From assembly GCF_003697165.2 (NCBI RefSeq), contig NZ_CP033092.2, positions 1,054,001-1,118,000 on the forward strand: a DNA stretch of 64,000 bases, in the 5' to 3' direction. A program made the position numbers and the translations under genes. The notes below the pieces were generated by a model. The model was not told the origin of the DNA. It did no database searches and saw only the letters and a program-made list of their open reading frames with translations. The DNA comes from Escherichia coli DSM 30083 = JCM 1649 = ATCC 11775 (lineage in GTDB: Bacteria; Pseudomonadota; Gammaproteobacteria; Enterobacterales; Enterobacteriaceae). Of this stretch, positions 34,671 through 45,901 are shown one piece after another (position 1 is the first letter of the stretch; each line of letters begins with the position of its first letter).

Positions 34671-37427
34671 TTACCCGAGAATTTTGCTGGCTTCGCGCGC
34701 TACATTATCCATCTCGTCCAACAGTTCCAGCAGCTCCGGCTCTAAATCTTCTTCTTTAGTACCGCTACGTAGCTGTTGTTCGATCAGTTGGCAGAGATTC
34801 TTCATACGCGGTACACCGCTATAGCCGCAACTGCCATGCAGTTTATGAATCAAATCAACCAGGCCTTCCGGGTTTTCTCCAACCAGCTGTTCCTCAACTT
34901 TGTTGCGAACTTCAGGCAGGAAATCGAGTAACATTTGCAGCATATCGCGCGCTAAATCGGTTTTTCCTGCTGCCTGGCGTAGTGCCAGTTGCCAGTCGAG
35001 GGTCGCATTCGGGTTGACCACAATTTCGTTGACTTCGGGCGTCACGACGCGAGAGGAAATACCGCTGCCAGGCTTGTAGCGCAACAGCAAATTATGCAAT
35101 CGCTCTTCTTCGATCGGTTTGGCCAGATAATCACTCATCCCCGCGCCAAGCAGTTTCTCTTTTTGCCCGGCCATCGCATGCGCCGTTACCGCGATAACCG
35201 GCGTTTGCTGCTGATGCGGGAGCTGGTGGATGAGCTCACATGCCCGAATGCCGTCCATGTCCGGCATTTGAATATCCATTAAGATTAAATCGAACGGCAT
35301 CTGTTTCGCCCGTTCAACCGCCTGATGCCCGCTATCGCAAAGTTCCACATGTTGCACCATATCTTCCAGCAATGCGCCGATAAGTTTCAGGTTAGCGGGG
35401 TTGTCATCAACCGCCATGACTGTCATTGCCAGCTTACTTTCATCGGTTACAGGCAAAAGCGTGTTTTGTTTGTGATGACAAAATTCCGTCAGGGCAGGCA
35501 ACAGGCGCGTAGGTGTTAATGGTTTCAGCAGACACGCGCCGATACCATCTTGCTTAAGTTTTTCAGCATTGACTTGTGCATGGCAAGGAAGTGCCAGCAT
35601 CAGGAAATCGGTCATCGATACTGCTTTCGCTAATCGCTCATGTTGCATTGTTAGCGGCTCGCGGAAGGTCACCGCTATGCCTAATAACATCATGTCGTAA
35701 TGCGCGGGAGGCAGCGCGGAGAACGTTGGGCTATAAACCACTTCCAGCGGCGTTTCACTTAAAATATCCAGCGTGCATTGTGCTGCTGCGGAGTTTGGTT
35801 CGACATAGGCCAGGCGCTTACCAGCGAGGCACTGGGTGGATGGCCCTTCGATAATAATGTTCGGGTTCAGATCGAGATTAATGTGGAACCAGAAAGTTGA
35901 ACCACGATTCGGCAGGCTATGGAACGAAATATCGCCGCCCATTTCATTAACCAGTTTTTGTGTAATCACCAGCCCCAGCCCGGTGCCACCATGACGGCGG
36001 GAAATACTGGCATCAGCCTGTCTGAAGGCCTGGAATAAGCGCGATTGATCGCGTTCAGGAATACCAATGCCGGTATCCCGAATCTGCACTTCAATTTGCA
36101 CTTTGGTATTACTCAGCGCACGTTTTTCTACCAGAATATCAATGTTGCCATTCTCGGTGAATTTAATTGCATTCCCTACCAGGTTAGTGATGATTTGCTG
36201 TAATCGTAGTGGGTCGCCGATCACGTTATCAGGCACGTCGCTTTTAATATTGAGCGTCAGTTCCAGCCCTTTATCGTGAGAAGAATGTGCCAGCAGGGTA
36301 ACGACTTCATCCAGCGTGCTGCGTAGTGGGAATGGAATACTTTCCAGAATCAGCTTACCGGCTTCCAGTTTCGAGAAGTCGAGAACATCATTAATAATTG
36401 CCAGCAAATTATTTGCCGAACGTTCAATCGTATTCAGGTGATCGCGCTGCGTTGGTGTTAATTCTGTTTTCAGCGTCAGGCGGGTAAAGCCAATAACACC
36501 ATTCAGTGGTGTACGCAGCTCGTGTGACATATTTGCCAGAAACTCGGATTTAATACGCGCCGCTTCCTGGGCGCGCTTTTTCGCCAGATCCAACTCAACG
36601 TTCTGAATCTCCATTTGCTCCAGCGTCTCACGCAGATCGGACGTCGCCTGGTCGATATTGTGTTGCATCTCTTCGTGATAAGCCGCCAGCGACATTGCCA
36701 TCGAGTTGATACCGTTTTTCAGCATATCCAGTTCGCCGAGCATAAAACCTTCCACCCGGCTGTCGAGTTGCCCGCGACGGATGCGGTCGACGGTATTCAC
36801 CATGTTGCGAATCGGACCGGTTACATCGCGCATTAAGCGCCAGCCAAAAATAAGCGCAATACCGATACAAAACAGCATCATCACGCTGGAAATAAAGATC
36901 TCTTTATATTGCTGCAAGCGAACCGATTTAAGATCCAGCTCCAGCGCAATATATCCCAGCATATTTTGACTATTTTTGGCATCGCTACTGGGCGATTCGT
37001 CGGGGGAGTAACTTTCAGAAATAATCGGCGTGCGGAGGATCATTATATCGCCGTCACGAGTGACAGTGAGCTGGCGAGGAAACGGCACGTTGCTGCCGAG
37101 CTGCATTGATGAGGGATCAAGATGAAAATTGGAGGTGACAAAGAGTCGGTTATTTTCATCATAAACCGAAATCGCGCGAACAATATCAGAATGGCGACGA
37201 TGCAGTACGCTTATTAACTGACCGATAGATTCGCGATTTTGCAGACTCATGCCATATTCAGTAGAAACTGCAAGCGGCTCAATAATGCTGGCACCGGCAT
37301 CTTCCAGTTGACGCTGCAAGTCGTTATAGCGATGCACGACGAAAAAGATACTCAGCAATAAACCAATAAGGACGGTCGGTGCCAGGATCAGAATCATCAT
37401 GCGTGCGCGCAGGCTGTAGTTGGTCAT
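34671..37427 (-). CDS. barA: Hybrid sensor histidine kinase BarA
   Basis: BarA (918 residues) senses short-chain carboxylates and phosphorylates UvrY, which turns on csrB and csrC. Layout: a first helix at about residues 10-30, a periplasmic domain to about 175, a second helix, HAMP (about 200-252), HisKA with N-M-S-H-E-L-R-T-P-L (His302), HATPase with D-T-G-I-G-I-P and G-G-T-G-L-G-L, a receiver domain with M-D-I-Q-M-P-D-M-D-G (Asp718), and a C-terminal HPt with H-K-L-H-G-S-C-G-Y (His861). Full length. It diverges from rlmD with a 56-bp gap. Confidence 0.97.
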   Translation of the reverse strand: MTNYSLRARMMILILAPTVLIGLLLSIFFVVHRYNDLQRQLEDAGASIIEPLAVSTEYGMSLQNRESIGQLISVLHRRHSDIVRAISVYDENNRLFVTSNFHLDPSSMQLGSNVPFPRQLTVTRDGDIMILRTPIISESYSPDESPSSDAKNSQNMLGYIALELDLKSVRLQQYKEIFISSVMMLFCIGIALIFGWRLMRDVTGPIRNMVNTVDRIRRGQLDSRVEGFMLGELDMLKNGINSMAMSLAAYHEEMQHNIDQATSDLRETLEQMEIQNVELDLAKKRAQEAARIKSEFLANMSHELRTPLNGVIGFTRLTLKTELTPTQRDHLNTIERSANNLLAIINDVLDFSKLEAGKLILESIPFPLRSTLDEVVTLLAHSSHDKGLELTLNIKSDVPDNVIGDPLRLQQIITNLVGNAIKFTENGNIDILVEKRALSNTKVQIEVQIRDTGIGIPERDQSRLFQAFRQADASISRRHGGTGLGLVITQKLVNEMGGDISFHSLPNRGSTFWFHINLDLNPNIIIEGPSTQCLAGKRLAYVEPNSAAAQCTLDILSETPLEVVYSPTFSALPPAHYDMMLLGIAVTFREPLTMQHERLAKAVSMTDFLMLALPCHAQVNAEKLKQDGIGACLLKPLTPTRLLPALTEFCHHKQNTLLPVTDESKLAMTVMAVDDNPANLKLIGALLEDMVQHVELCDSGHQAVERAKQMPFDLILMDIQMPDMDGIRACELIHQLPHQQQTPVIAVTAHAMAGQKEKLLGAGMSDYLAKPIEEERLHNLLLRYKPGSGISSRVVTPEVNEIVVNPNATLDWQLALRQAAGKTDLARDMLQMLLDFLPEVRNKVEEQLVGENPEGLVDLIHKLHGSCGYSGVPRMKNLCQLIEQQLRSGTKEEDLEPELLELLDEMDNVAREASKILG

Positions 37428-37483
37428 GGAGTTCCGTTATGGGACAATTAAGGTCACACTGTTAAATTGAGAAAGTCTCGCCA

Positions 37484-38785
37484 ATGGCGCAATTCTACTC
37501 TGCAAAACGACGCACGACGACGCGTCAGATCATAACCGTTTCAGTCAACGACCTCGACTCTTTTGGTCAGGGTGTGGCGCGACATAACGGCAAAACATTA
37601 TTTATCCCCGGATTATTGCCGCAGGAAAACGCGGAAGTTACTGTTACTGAAGATAAAAAACAGTATGCCCGCGCTAAAGTCGTACGCCGATTAAGCGATA
37701 GCCCGGAACGCGAAACGCCACGCTGTCCTCATTTTGGCGTATGCGGCGGCTGTCAGCAACAACACGCCAGTGTGGATTTACAGCAGCGAAGCAAAAGTGC
37801 GGCACTCGCCCGATTAATGAAACACGAAGTCTCTGAAGTGATCGCCGATGTTCCCTGGGGCTATCGCCGTCGCGCGCGTTTAAGTCTGAACTACTTACCG
37901 AAAACACAGCAACTTCAGATGGGGTTTCGCAAAGCGGGCTCCAGTGACATTGTCGACGTTAAACAATGCCCCATTTTAGTGCCCCAACTTGAAGCATTGC
38001 TGCCCAAAGTCAGGGCATGCCTGGGCAGCTTACAAGCTATGCGCCATCTTGGTCATGTTGAACTGGTACAGGCAACCAGCGGCACGCTAATGATTTTGCG
38101 CCATACCGCACCGCTAAGTTCGGCAGATCGCGAAAAACTGGAATGCTTTTCGCATTCTGAAGGCCTGGATCTGTATCTCGCCCCCGATAGTGAGATACTC
38201 GAAACCGTCTCTGGTGAGATGCCCTGGTATGACTCAAATGGGTTGCGCTTAACTTTTAGCCCGCGCGATTTTATTCAGGTCAATGCGGGTGTGAACCAGA
38301 AAATGGTAGCGCGTGCGTTGGAATGGCTGGATGTGGAACCTGAAGATTGCGTACTGGATCTGTTCTGCGGTATGGGCAACTTTACACTGCCATTGGCGAC
38401 ACAAGCTGCCAGTGTGGTGGGTGTAGAAGGTGTTCCGGCGCTGGTGGAAAAAGGCCAGCAGAATGCGCGTCTTAATGGCTTACAGAATGTGACGTTTTAT
38501 CACGAAAATCTTGAAGAAGATGTCACAAAGCAGCCGTGGGCGAAAAACGGCTTCGATAAAGTGTTGCTGGACCCGGCGCGAGCAGGTGCCGCAGGTGTTA
38601 TGCAGCAAATTATAAAACTGGAACCTATTCGTATAGTTTATGTATCCTGTAACCCTGCAACGCTGGCTCGGGATAGCGAAGCGTTATTAAAAGCAGGATA
38701 TACCATTGCGCGACTGGCGATGCTGGATATGTTCCCACACACGGGACATCTGGAATCGATGGTACTTTTCTCGCGCGTTAAATAG
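37484..38785 (+). CDS. rlmD: 23S rRNA m5U1939 methyltransferase
   Basis: RlmD (RumA, 433 residues) makes m5U1939 in 23S rRNA. The N-terminal TRAM domain spans about residues 10-68. A 4Fe-4S cluster is bound by C-P-H-F-G-V-C-G-G-C (Cys81, Cys87, Cys90) and Cys162. The SAM fold shows D-L-F-C-G-M-G-N-F-T, and the catalytic nucleophile is Cys389 in V-S-C-N-P-A-T. It lies 47 nt before relA in the same orientation. Confidence 0.96.
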   Translation: MAQFYSAKRRTTTRQIITVSVNDLDSFGQGVARHNGKTLFIPGLLPQENAEVTVTEDKKQYARAKVVRRLSDSPERETPRCPHFGVCGGCQQQHASVDLQQRSKSAALARLMKHEVSEVIADVPWGYRRRARLSLNYLPKTQQLQMGFRKAGSSDIVDVKQCPILVPQLEALLPKVRACLGSLQAMRHLGHVELVQATSGTLMILRHTAPLSSADREKLECFSHSEGLDLYLAPDSEILETVSGEMPWYDSNGLRLTFSPRDFIQVNAGVNQKMVARALEWLDVEPEDCVLDLFCGMGNFTLPLATQAASVVGVEGVPALVEKGQQNARLNGLQNVTFYHENLEEDVTKQPWAKNGFDKVLLDPARAGAAGVMQQIIKLEPIRIVYVSCNPATLARDSEALLKAGYTIARLAMLDMFPHTGHLESMVLFSRVK

Positions 38786-38832
38786 TTACGATTTGCCGAT
38801 TTCGGCAGGTCTGGTCCCTAAAGGAGAGGACG

Positions 38833-41067
38833 ATGGTTGCGGTAAGAAGTGCACATATCAATAAGGCTGGTGAATTTGATCCGGAAAAATGGATCGCAAG
38901 TCTGGGTATTACCAGCCAGAAGTCGTGTGAGTGCTTAGCCGAAACCTGGGCGTATTGTCTGCAACAGACGCAGGGGCATCCGGATGCCAGTCTGTTATTG
39001 TGGCGTGGTGTTGAGATGGTGGAGATCCTCTCGACATTAAGTATGGACATTGACACGCTGCGGGCGGCGCTGCTGTTCCCTCTGGCTGATGCCAACGTAG
39101 TCAGCGAAGATGTGCTGCGTGAGAGCGTCGGTAAGTCGGTCGTTAACCTTATTCACGGCGTGCGTGATATGGCGGCGATCCGCCAGCTGAAAGCGACGCA
39201 CACTGATTCTGTTTCCTCCGAACAGGTCGATAACGTTCGCCGGATGTTATTGGCGATGGTCGATGATTTTCGCTGCGTGGTCATCAAACTGGCGGAGCGT
39301 ATTGCTCACCTGCGCGAAGTAAAAGATGCGCCGGAAGATGAACGCGTACTGGCGGCAAAAGAGTGCACCAATATCTACGCGCCGTTGGCGAACCGTCTTG
39401 GGATTGGGCAACTGAAATGGGAGCTGGAAGATTACTGCTTCCGTTATCTCCACCCGACCGAATACAAACGCATCGCAAAACTGCTGCATGAACGCCGTCT
39501 CGACCGCGAACACTATATCGAAGAGTTTGTCGGCCATCTGCGCGCTGAGATGAAAGCTGAAGGCGTTAAAGCTGAAGTGTATGGCCGTCCGAAACACATC
39601 TACAGTATCTGGCGCAAAATGCAGAAAAAGAACCTCGCCTTCGATGAGCTGTTTGATGTGCGTGCGGTACGTATTGTCGCCGAGCGTTTACAGGATTGTT
39701 ATGCCGCACTGGGGATAGTGCACACTCACTATCGCCACCTGCCGGATGAGTTTGACGATTACGTCGCTAACCCGAAACCAAACGGTTATCAGTCCATTCA
39801 TACCGTGGTTCTGGGGCCGGGTGGCAAAACCGTTGAGATCCAAATCCGCACCAAACAGATGCATGAAGATGCAGAGTTGGGTGTTGCTGCGCACTGGAAA
39901 TATAAAGAGGGCGCGGCTGCTGGCGGCGCACGTTCGGGACATGAAGACCGGATTGCCTGGCTGCGTAAACTGATTGCGTGGCAGGAAGAGATGGCTGATT
40001 CCGGCGAAATGCTCGACGAAGTACGTAGTCAGGTCTTTGACGACCGAGTGTACGTCTTTACGCCGAAAGGTGATGTCGTTGATTTGCCTGCGGGATCAAC
40101 GCCGCTGGACTTCGCTTACCACATCCACAGTGATGTCGGACACCGCTGCATCGGGGCAAAAATTGGCGGGCGCATTGTGCCGTTCACCTACCAGCTGCAG
40201 ATGGGCGACCAGATTGAAATTATCACCCAGAAACAGCCGAACCCCAGCCGTGACTGGTTAAACCCAAACCTCGGTTACGTCACAACCAGCCGTGGGCGTT
40301 CGAAAATTCACGCCTGGTTCCGTAAACAGGACCGTGACAAAAACATTCTGGCTGGGCGGCAAATTCTTGACGACGAGCTGGAACATCTGGGGATCAGCCT
40401 GAAAGAAGCAGAAAAACATCTGCTGCCGCGTTACAACTTCAATGATGTCGACGAGTTGCTGGCGGCGATTGGTGGCGGGGATATCCGTCTCAATCAGATG
40501 GTGAACTTCCTGCAATCGCAATTTAATAAGCCGAGTGCCGAAGAGCAGGACGCCGCCGCGCTGAAACAGCTTCAGCAAAAAAGCTACACGCCGCAAAACC
40601 GCAGTAAAGATAACGGTCGTGTGGTGGTAGAAGGGGTCGGTAACCTGATGCACCACATCGCGCGCTGCTGCCAGCCGATTCCTGGAGATGAGATTGTCGG
40701 CTTCATTACCCAGGGGCGCGGTATTTCAGTACACCGCGCCGATTGCGAACAATTGGCGGAACTGCGCTCCCATGCGCCAGAACGCATTGTTGACGCGGTA
40801 TGGGGCGAGAGCTACTCCGCCGGATATTCGCTGGTGGTCCGCGTGGTGGCTAATGATCGTAGTGGGTTGTTACGTGATATCACGACCATTCTCGCCAACG
40901 AGAAGGTGAACGTACTTGGCGTTGCCAGCCGTAGCGACACCAAACAGCAACTGGCGACCATCGACATGACCATTGAGATTTACAACCTGCAAGTGCTGGG
41001 GCGCGTGCTGGGTAAACTCAACCAGGTACCGGATGTTATCGACGCGCGTCGGTTGCACGGGAGTTAG
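38833..41067 (+). CDS. relA: (p)ppGpp synthetase I
   Basis: RelA (744 residues) makes (p)ppGpp on ribosomes carrying uncharged tRNA. The N-terminal hydrolase domain is degenerate: the segment around residues 78-86 reads L-L-F-P-L-A-D-A-N, without the His-Asp pair of active hydrolases. The synthetase domain contains Y-G-R-P-K-H-I-Y-S-I-W and the monofunctional E-F-D-D motif at residues 306-309. TGS (about 405-470), a zinc-finger-like segment with R-C-C-Q-P-I-P-G, and a C-terminal ACT domain follow. mazEFG lies directly downstream. Confidence 0.97.
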   Translation: MVAVRSAHINKAGEFDPEKWIASLGITSQKSCECLAETWAYCLQQTQGHPDASLLLWRGVEMVEILSTLSMDIDTLRAALLFPLADANVVSEDVLRESVGKSVVNLIHGVRDMAAIRQLKATHTDSVSSEQVDNVRRMLLAMVDDFRCVVIKLAERIAHLREVKDAPEDERVLAAKECTNIYAPLANRLGIGQLKWELEDYCFRYLHPTEYKRIAKLLHERRLDREHYIEEFVGHLRAEMKAEGVKAEVYGRPKHIYSIWRKMQKKNLAFDELFDVRAVRIVAERLQDCYAALGIVHTHYRHLPDEFDDYVANPKPNGYQSIHTVVLGPGGKTVEIQIRTKQMHEDAELGVAAHWKYKEGAAAGGARSGHEDRIAWLRKLIAWQEEMADSGEMLDEVRSQVFDDRVYVFTPKGDVVDLPAGSTPLDFAYHIHSDVGHRCIGAKIGGRIVPFTYQLQMGDQIEIITQKQPNPSRDWLNPNLGYVTTSRGRSKIHAWFRKQDRDKNILAGRQILDDELEHLGISLKEAEKHLLPRYNFNDVDELLAAIGGGDIRLNQMVNFLQSQFNKPSAEEQDAAALKQLQQKSYTPQNRSKDNGRVVVEGVGNLMHHIARCCQPIPGDEIVGFITQGRGISVHRADCEQLAELRSHAPERIVDAVWGESYSAGYSLVVRVVANDRSGLLRDITTILANEKVNVLGVASRSDTKQQLATIDMTIEIYNLQVLGRVLGKLNQVPDVIDARRLHGS

Positions 41068-41081
41068 GCCGAAACTTGCTC

Positions 41082-41119
41082 GTATCTACAATGTAGATTG
41101 ATATATACTGTATCTACAT
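41082..41119 (+). promoter_or_regulatory. mazEF promoter with alternating-palindrome operator
   Basis: The 77-bp relA-mazE gap carries the partly repeated GTATCTACA and TGTAGAT elements around TATATACTG, the known alternating palindrome to which MazE and the MazE-MazF complex bind to repress their own transcription. GTATCTACA occurs at 41082 and TGTATCTACAT at 41109. Confidence 0.75.
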
Positions 41120-41144
41120 ATGATCGCGGTTTGAGGAAAGGGTT

Positions 41145-41393
41145 ATGATCCACAGTAGCGTAAAGCGTTGGGGAAATTCACCGGCGGTGCGGATCCCGGC
41201 TACGTTAATGCAGGCGCTCAATCTGAATATTGATGATGAAGTGAAGATTGACCTGGTGGATGGCAAATTAATTATTGAGCCAGTGCGTAAAGAGCCCGTA
41301 TTTACGCTTGCTGAACTGGTCAACGACATCACGCCGGAAAACCTCCACGAGAATATCGACTGGGGGGAGCCGAAAGATAAGGAAGTCTGGTAA
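41145..41393 (+). CDS. mazE: Antitoxin MazE
   Basis: MazE (82 residues, ChpR) is the labile antitoxin that neutralises MazF and, with it, represses the promoter. The N-terminal AbrB-type swapped-hairpin DNA-binding domain reads [11 protein letters not shown]. The acidic C-terminal tail (about residues 55-82) is the MazF-binding part and the target of ClpAP. The stop overlaps the mazF start (TAATG), so the pair is coupled. Confidence 0.97.
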
Positions 41394-41728
41394 TGGTAAG
41401 CCGATACGTACCCGATACGGGCGATCTGATTTGGGTTGATTTTGACCCGACAAAAGGTAGCGAGCAAGCCGGACATCGTCCGGCTGTTGTCCTGAGTCCG
41501 TTCATGTACAACAACAAAACAGGTATGTGTCTGTGTGTTCCTTGTACAACGCAATCAAAAGGATATCCGTTCGAAGTTGTTCTATCCGGTCAGGAACGTG
41601 ATGGCGTAGCGTTAGCTGATCAGGTAAAAAGTATCGCCTGGCGGGCAAGAGGAGCAACGAAGAAAGGAACAGTTGCCCCAGAGGAATTACAACTCATTAA
41701 AGCCAAAATTAACGTGCTGATTGGGTAG
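41393..41728 (+). CDS. mazF: Endoribonuclease toxin MazF
   Basis: MazF (111 residues, ChpA) cleaves single-stranded mRNA at ACA sites during stress. The conserved N-terminal block Y-V-P-D-T-G-D-L-I-W-V-D-F-D-P-T-K-G-S-E-Q-A-G-H-R-P is complete, including the catalytic Arg/Thr region (R-P-A-V-V-L-S and C-V-P-C-T-T). Intact toxin and antitoxin indicate a working type II module. Confidence 0.97.
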   Translation: MVSRYVPDTGDLIWVDFDPTKGSEQAGHRPAVVLSPFMYNNKTGMCLCVPCTTQSKGYPFEVVLSGQERDGVALADQVKSIAWRARGATKKGTVAPEELQLIKAKINVLIG

Positions 41729-41799
41729 GTGTTACTAACTCACTTCTATTCTGGTCACAGGTTTACACCTGACGGACCCGCAATTTTCAGGACAATTCA

Positions 41800-42591
41800 A
41801 TGAATCAAATCGACCGTTTGCTCACCATCATGCAGCGCCTGCGCGACCCGGAAAACGGCTGCCCGTGGGATAAAGAGCAGACATTTGCCACCATTGCGCC
41901 TTACACCCTTGAAGAAACCTACGAGGTGCTGGACGCCATCGCCCGTGAAGATTTTGACGATCTGCGCGGTGAACTGGGCGATCTGCTGTTCCAGGTGGTG
42001 TTTTACGCACAAATGGCTCAGGAAGAAGGGCGCTTTGACTTTAATGATATTTGCGCTGCTATTAGCGATAAATTAGAGCGTCGCCATCCGCATGTTTTTG
42101 CTGACAGTTCTGCCGAAAATAGTAGTGAAGTGCTTGCCCGTTGGGAGCAAATCAAAACCGAAGAGCGCGCGCAGAAAGCGCAGCATTCGGCGCTGGACGA
42201 TATTCCTCGTAGTTTACCGGCTTTAATGCGTGCGCAAAAAATCCAGAAACGTTGCGCCAACGTTGGTTTCGACTGGACGACGCTTGGTCCGGTAGTAGAT
42301 AAAGTCTACGAAGAGATCGACGAGGTGATGTACGAGGCGCGGCAGGCTGTTGTCGACCAGGCTAAACTGGAGGAGGAAATGGGTGACCTGCTGTTTGCCA
42401 CGGTCAATCTGGCTCGTCATTTAGGGACAAAAGCGGAAATCGCATTGCAAAAAGCGAACGAAAAATTCGAGCGTCGTTTTCGCGAAGTGGAGCGTATTGT
42501 TACCGCGCGTGGACTGGAAATGACAGGTGTTGACCTCGAAACAATGGAAGAAGTCTGGCAACAGGTAAAACGGCAGGAAATTGATCTCTAA
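41800..42591 (+). CDS. mazG: Nucleoside triphosphate pyrophosphohydrolase MazG
   Basis: MazG (263 residues) hydrolyses NTPs and dNTPs to monophosphates and is reported to lower ppGpp and MazF toxicity. Two MazG domains are visible. Each has the E-E-x-x-E helix and the E-x-x-D metal motif: L-E-E-T-Y-E-V-L-D with G-E-L-G-D-L-L-F, and Y-E-E-I-D-E-V with E-E-M-G-D-L-L-F. C-P-W-D-K-E-Q-T is present near the N-terminus. It follows mazF by 71 nt. Confidence 0.96.
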   Translation: MNQIDRLLTIMQRLRDPENGCPWDKEQTFATIAPYTLEETYEVLDAIAREDFDDLRGELGDLLFQVVFYAQMAQEEGRFDFNDICAAISDKLERRHPHVFADSSAENSSEVLARWEQIKTEERAQKAQHSALDDIPRSLPALMRAQKIQKRCANVGFDWTTLGPVVDKVYEEIDEVMYEARQAVVDQAKLEEEMGDLLFATVNLARHLGTKAEIALQKANEKFERRFREVERIVTARGLEMTGVDLETMEEVWQQVKRQEIDL

Positions 42592-42803
42592 GGGAATTAC
42601 GCGGTCAAGCGCGATTTGTGTCATTTTTTAAATGACAAGCGCTTGATTTGCGTCAAAAACATTTACCCCAAAGGGGCTATTTTCTCACTCCTGATTTCAA
42701 TAGTGCGCTGGCGAAGAGGAGGGATAATGAAAGTTTGTGGCACAGGTCATGTTCGGGTATACTGCTTTCCCGTCCTGGTTATTCCATCGTCTTTTCAACC
42801 TAA

Positions 42804-44456
<1,653 letters not shown>

Positions 44457-44475
44457 GTAAAAAAGTTAGAACGGC

Positions 44476-44498
44476 AACGCGTACCCTGGGTACGCGTT
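44476..44498 (+). terminator. Hairpin between pyrG and eno
   Basis: AACGCGTAC pairs with GTACGCGTT (9 bp, 5-nt loop CCTGG), then GTTTGTCTGG. The short T-run makes it a partial terminator or an RNA-processing site between the cotranscribed pyrG and eno. Confidence 0.6.
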
Positions 44499-44543
44499 GT
44501 TTGTCTGGAGTTTCAGTTTAACTAGTGACTTGAGGAAAACCTA

Positions 44544-45842
44544 ATGTCCAAAATCGTAAAAATCATCGGTCGTGAAATCATCGACTCCCGTGGTAACCCG
44601 ACTGTTGAAGCCGAAGTACATCTGGAGGGTGGTTTCGTCGGTATGGCAGCTGCTCCGTCAGGTGCTTCTACTGGTTCCCGTGAAGCTCTGGAACTGCGCG
44701 ATGGCGACAAATCCCGTTTCCTGGGTAAAGGCGTAACCAAAGCTGTTGCTGCGGTAAACGGCCCGATCGCTCAGGCGCTGATTGGCAAAGATGCTAAAGA
44801 TCAGGCTGGCATTGACAAGATCATGATCGACCTGGACGGCACCGAAAACAAATCCAAATTCGGCGCGAACGCAATCCTGGCTGTATCTCTGGCTAACGCC
44901 AAAGCTGCTGCAGCTGCTAAAGGTATGCCGCTGTACGAGCACATCGCTGAACTGAACGGCACTCCGGGCAAATACTCTATGCCGGTTCCGATGATGAACA
45001 TCATCAACGGTGGTGAGCACGCTGACAACAACGTTGATATCCAGGAATTCATGATTCAGCCGGTTGGCGCGAAAACTGTGAAAGAAGCCATCCGTATGGG
45101 TTCTGAAGTTTTCCATCACCTGGCAAAAGTTCTGAAAGCGAAAGGCATGAACACTGCTGTTGGTGACGAAGGTGGCTATGCGCCGAACCTGGGTTCCAAC
45201 GCTGAAGCTCTGGCTGTTATCGCTGAAGCTGTTAAAGCTGCTGGTTATGAGCTGGGCAAAGACATCACTCTGGCGATGGACTGCGCAGCTTCTGAATTCT
45301 ACAAAGACGGTAAATACGTTCTGGCTGGCGAAGGCAACAAAGCGTTCACCTCTGAAGAATTCACTCACTTCCTGGAAGAACTGACCAAACAGTATCCGAT
45401 CGTTTCCATCGAAGACGGTCTGGACGAATCTGACTGGGATGGTTTCGCATACCAGACCAAAGTTCTGGGCGACAAAATCCAGCTGGTTGGTGACGACCTG
45501 TTCGTAACCAACACCAAGATCCTGAAAGAAGGTATCGAAAAAGGTATCGCTAACTCCATCCTGATCAAATTCAACCAGATCGGTTCTCTGACCGAAACTC
45601 TGGCTGCAATCAAGATGGCGAAAGACGCTGGCTACACTGCAGTTATCTCTCACCGTTCAGGCGAAACTGAAGACGCTACCATCGCTGACCTGGCTGTTGG
45701 TACTGCTGCAGGCCAGATCAAAACTGGTTCTATGAGCCGTTCTGACCGTGTTGCTAAATACAACCAGCTGATTCGTATCGAAGAAGCTCTGGGCGAAAAA
45801 GCACCGTACAACGGTCGTAAAGAGATCAAAGGCCAGGCATAA
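44544..45842 (+). CDS. eno: Enolase
   Basis: Enolase (432 residues) interconverts 2-phosphoglycerate and phosphoenolpyruvate and is also a component of the RNA degradosome. Motifs: S-R-G-N-P-T-V-E near the N-terminus, the signature [14 protein letters not shown] with Lys342, S-H-R-S-G-E-T-E-D, and metal ligands Asp246, Glu290 and Asp317 by K-12 numbering. The strong bias to preferred codons fits very high expression. Confidence 0.98.
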
Positions 45843-45864
45843 GTCTGACTTTATCTGATTTAAA

Positions 45865-45892
45865 AATGCCAGCCTTCGGGCTGGCGTTTTTT
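45865..45892 (+). terminator. Intrinsic terminator of eno
   Basis: GCCAGCC-TTCG-GGCTGGC (45868-45885) forms a 7-bp stem with a UUCG tetraloop followed by a T-run. It is 25 nt after the eno stop. A runs on the other side also allow function for the convergent TPM-gene transcript. Confidence 0.93.
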
Positions 45893-45901
45893 ATGGTTGA
45901 G

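Noticed and set aside
44658..45653. 331-residue open frame antisense to eno
   Set aside because: Strong codon bias in eno removes stops on the opposite strand; the translation is Phe/Val/Ser-rich with no recognisable family.
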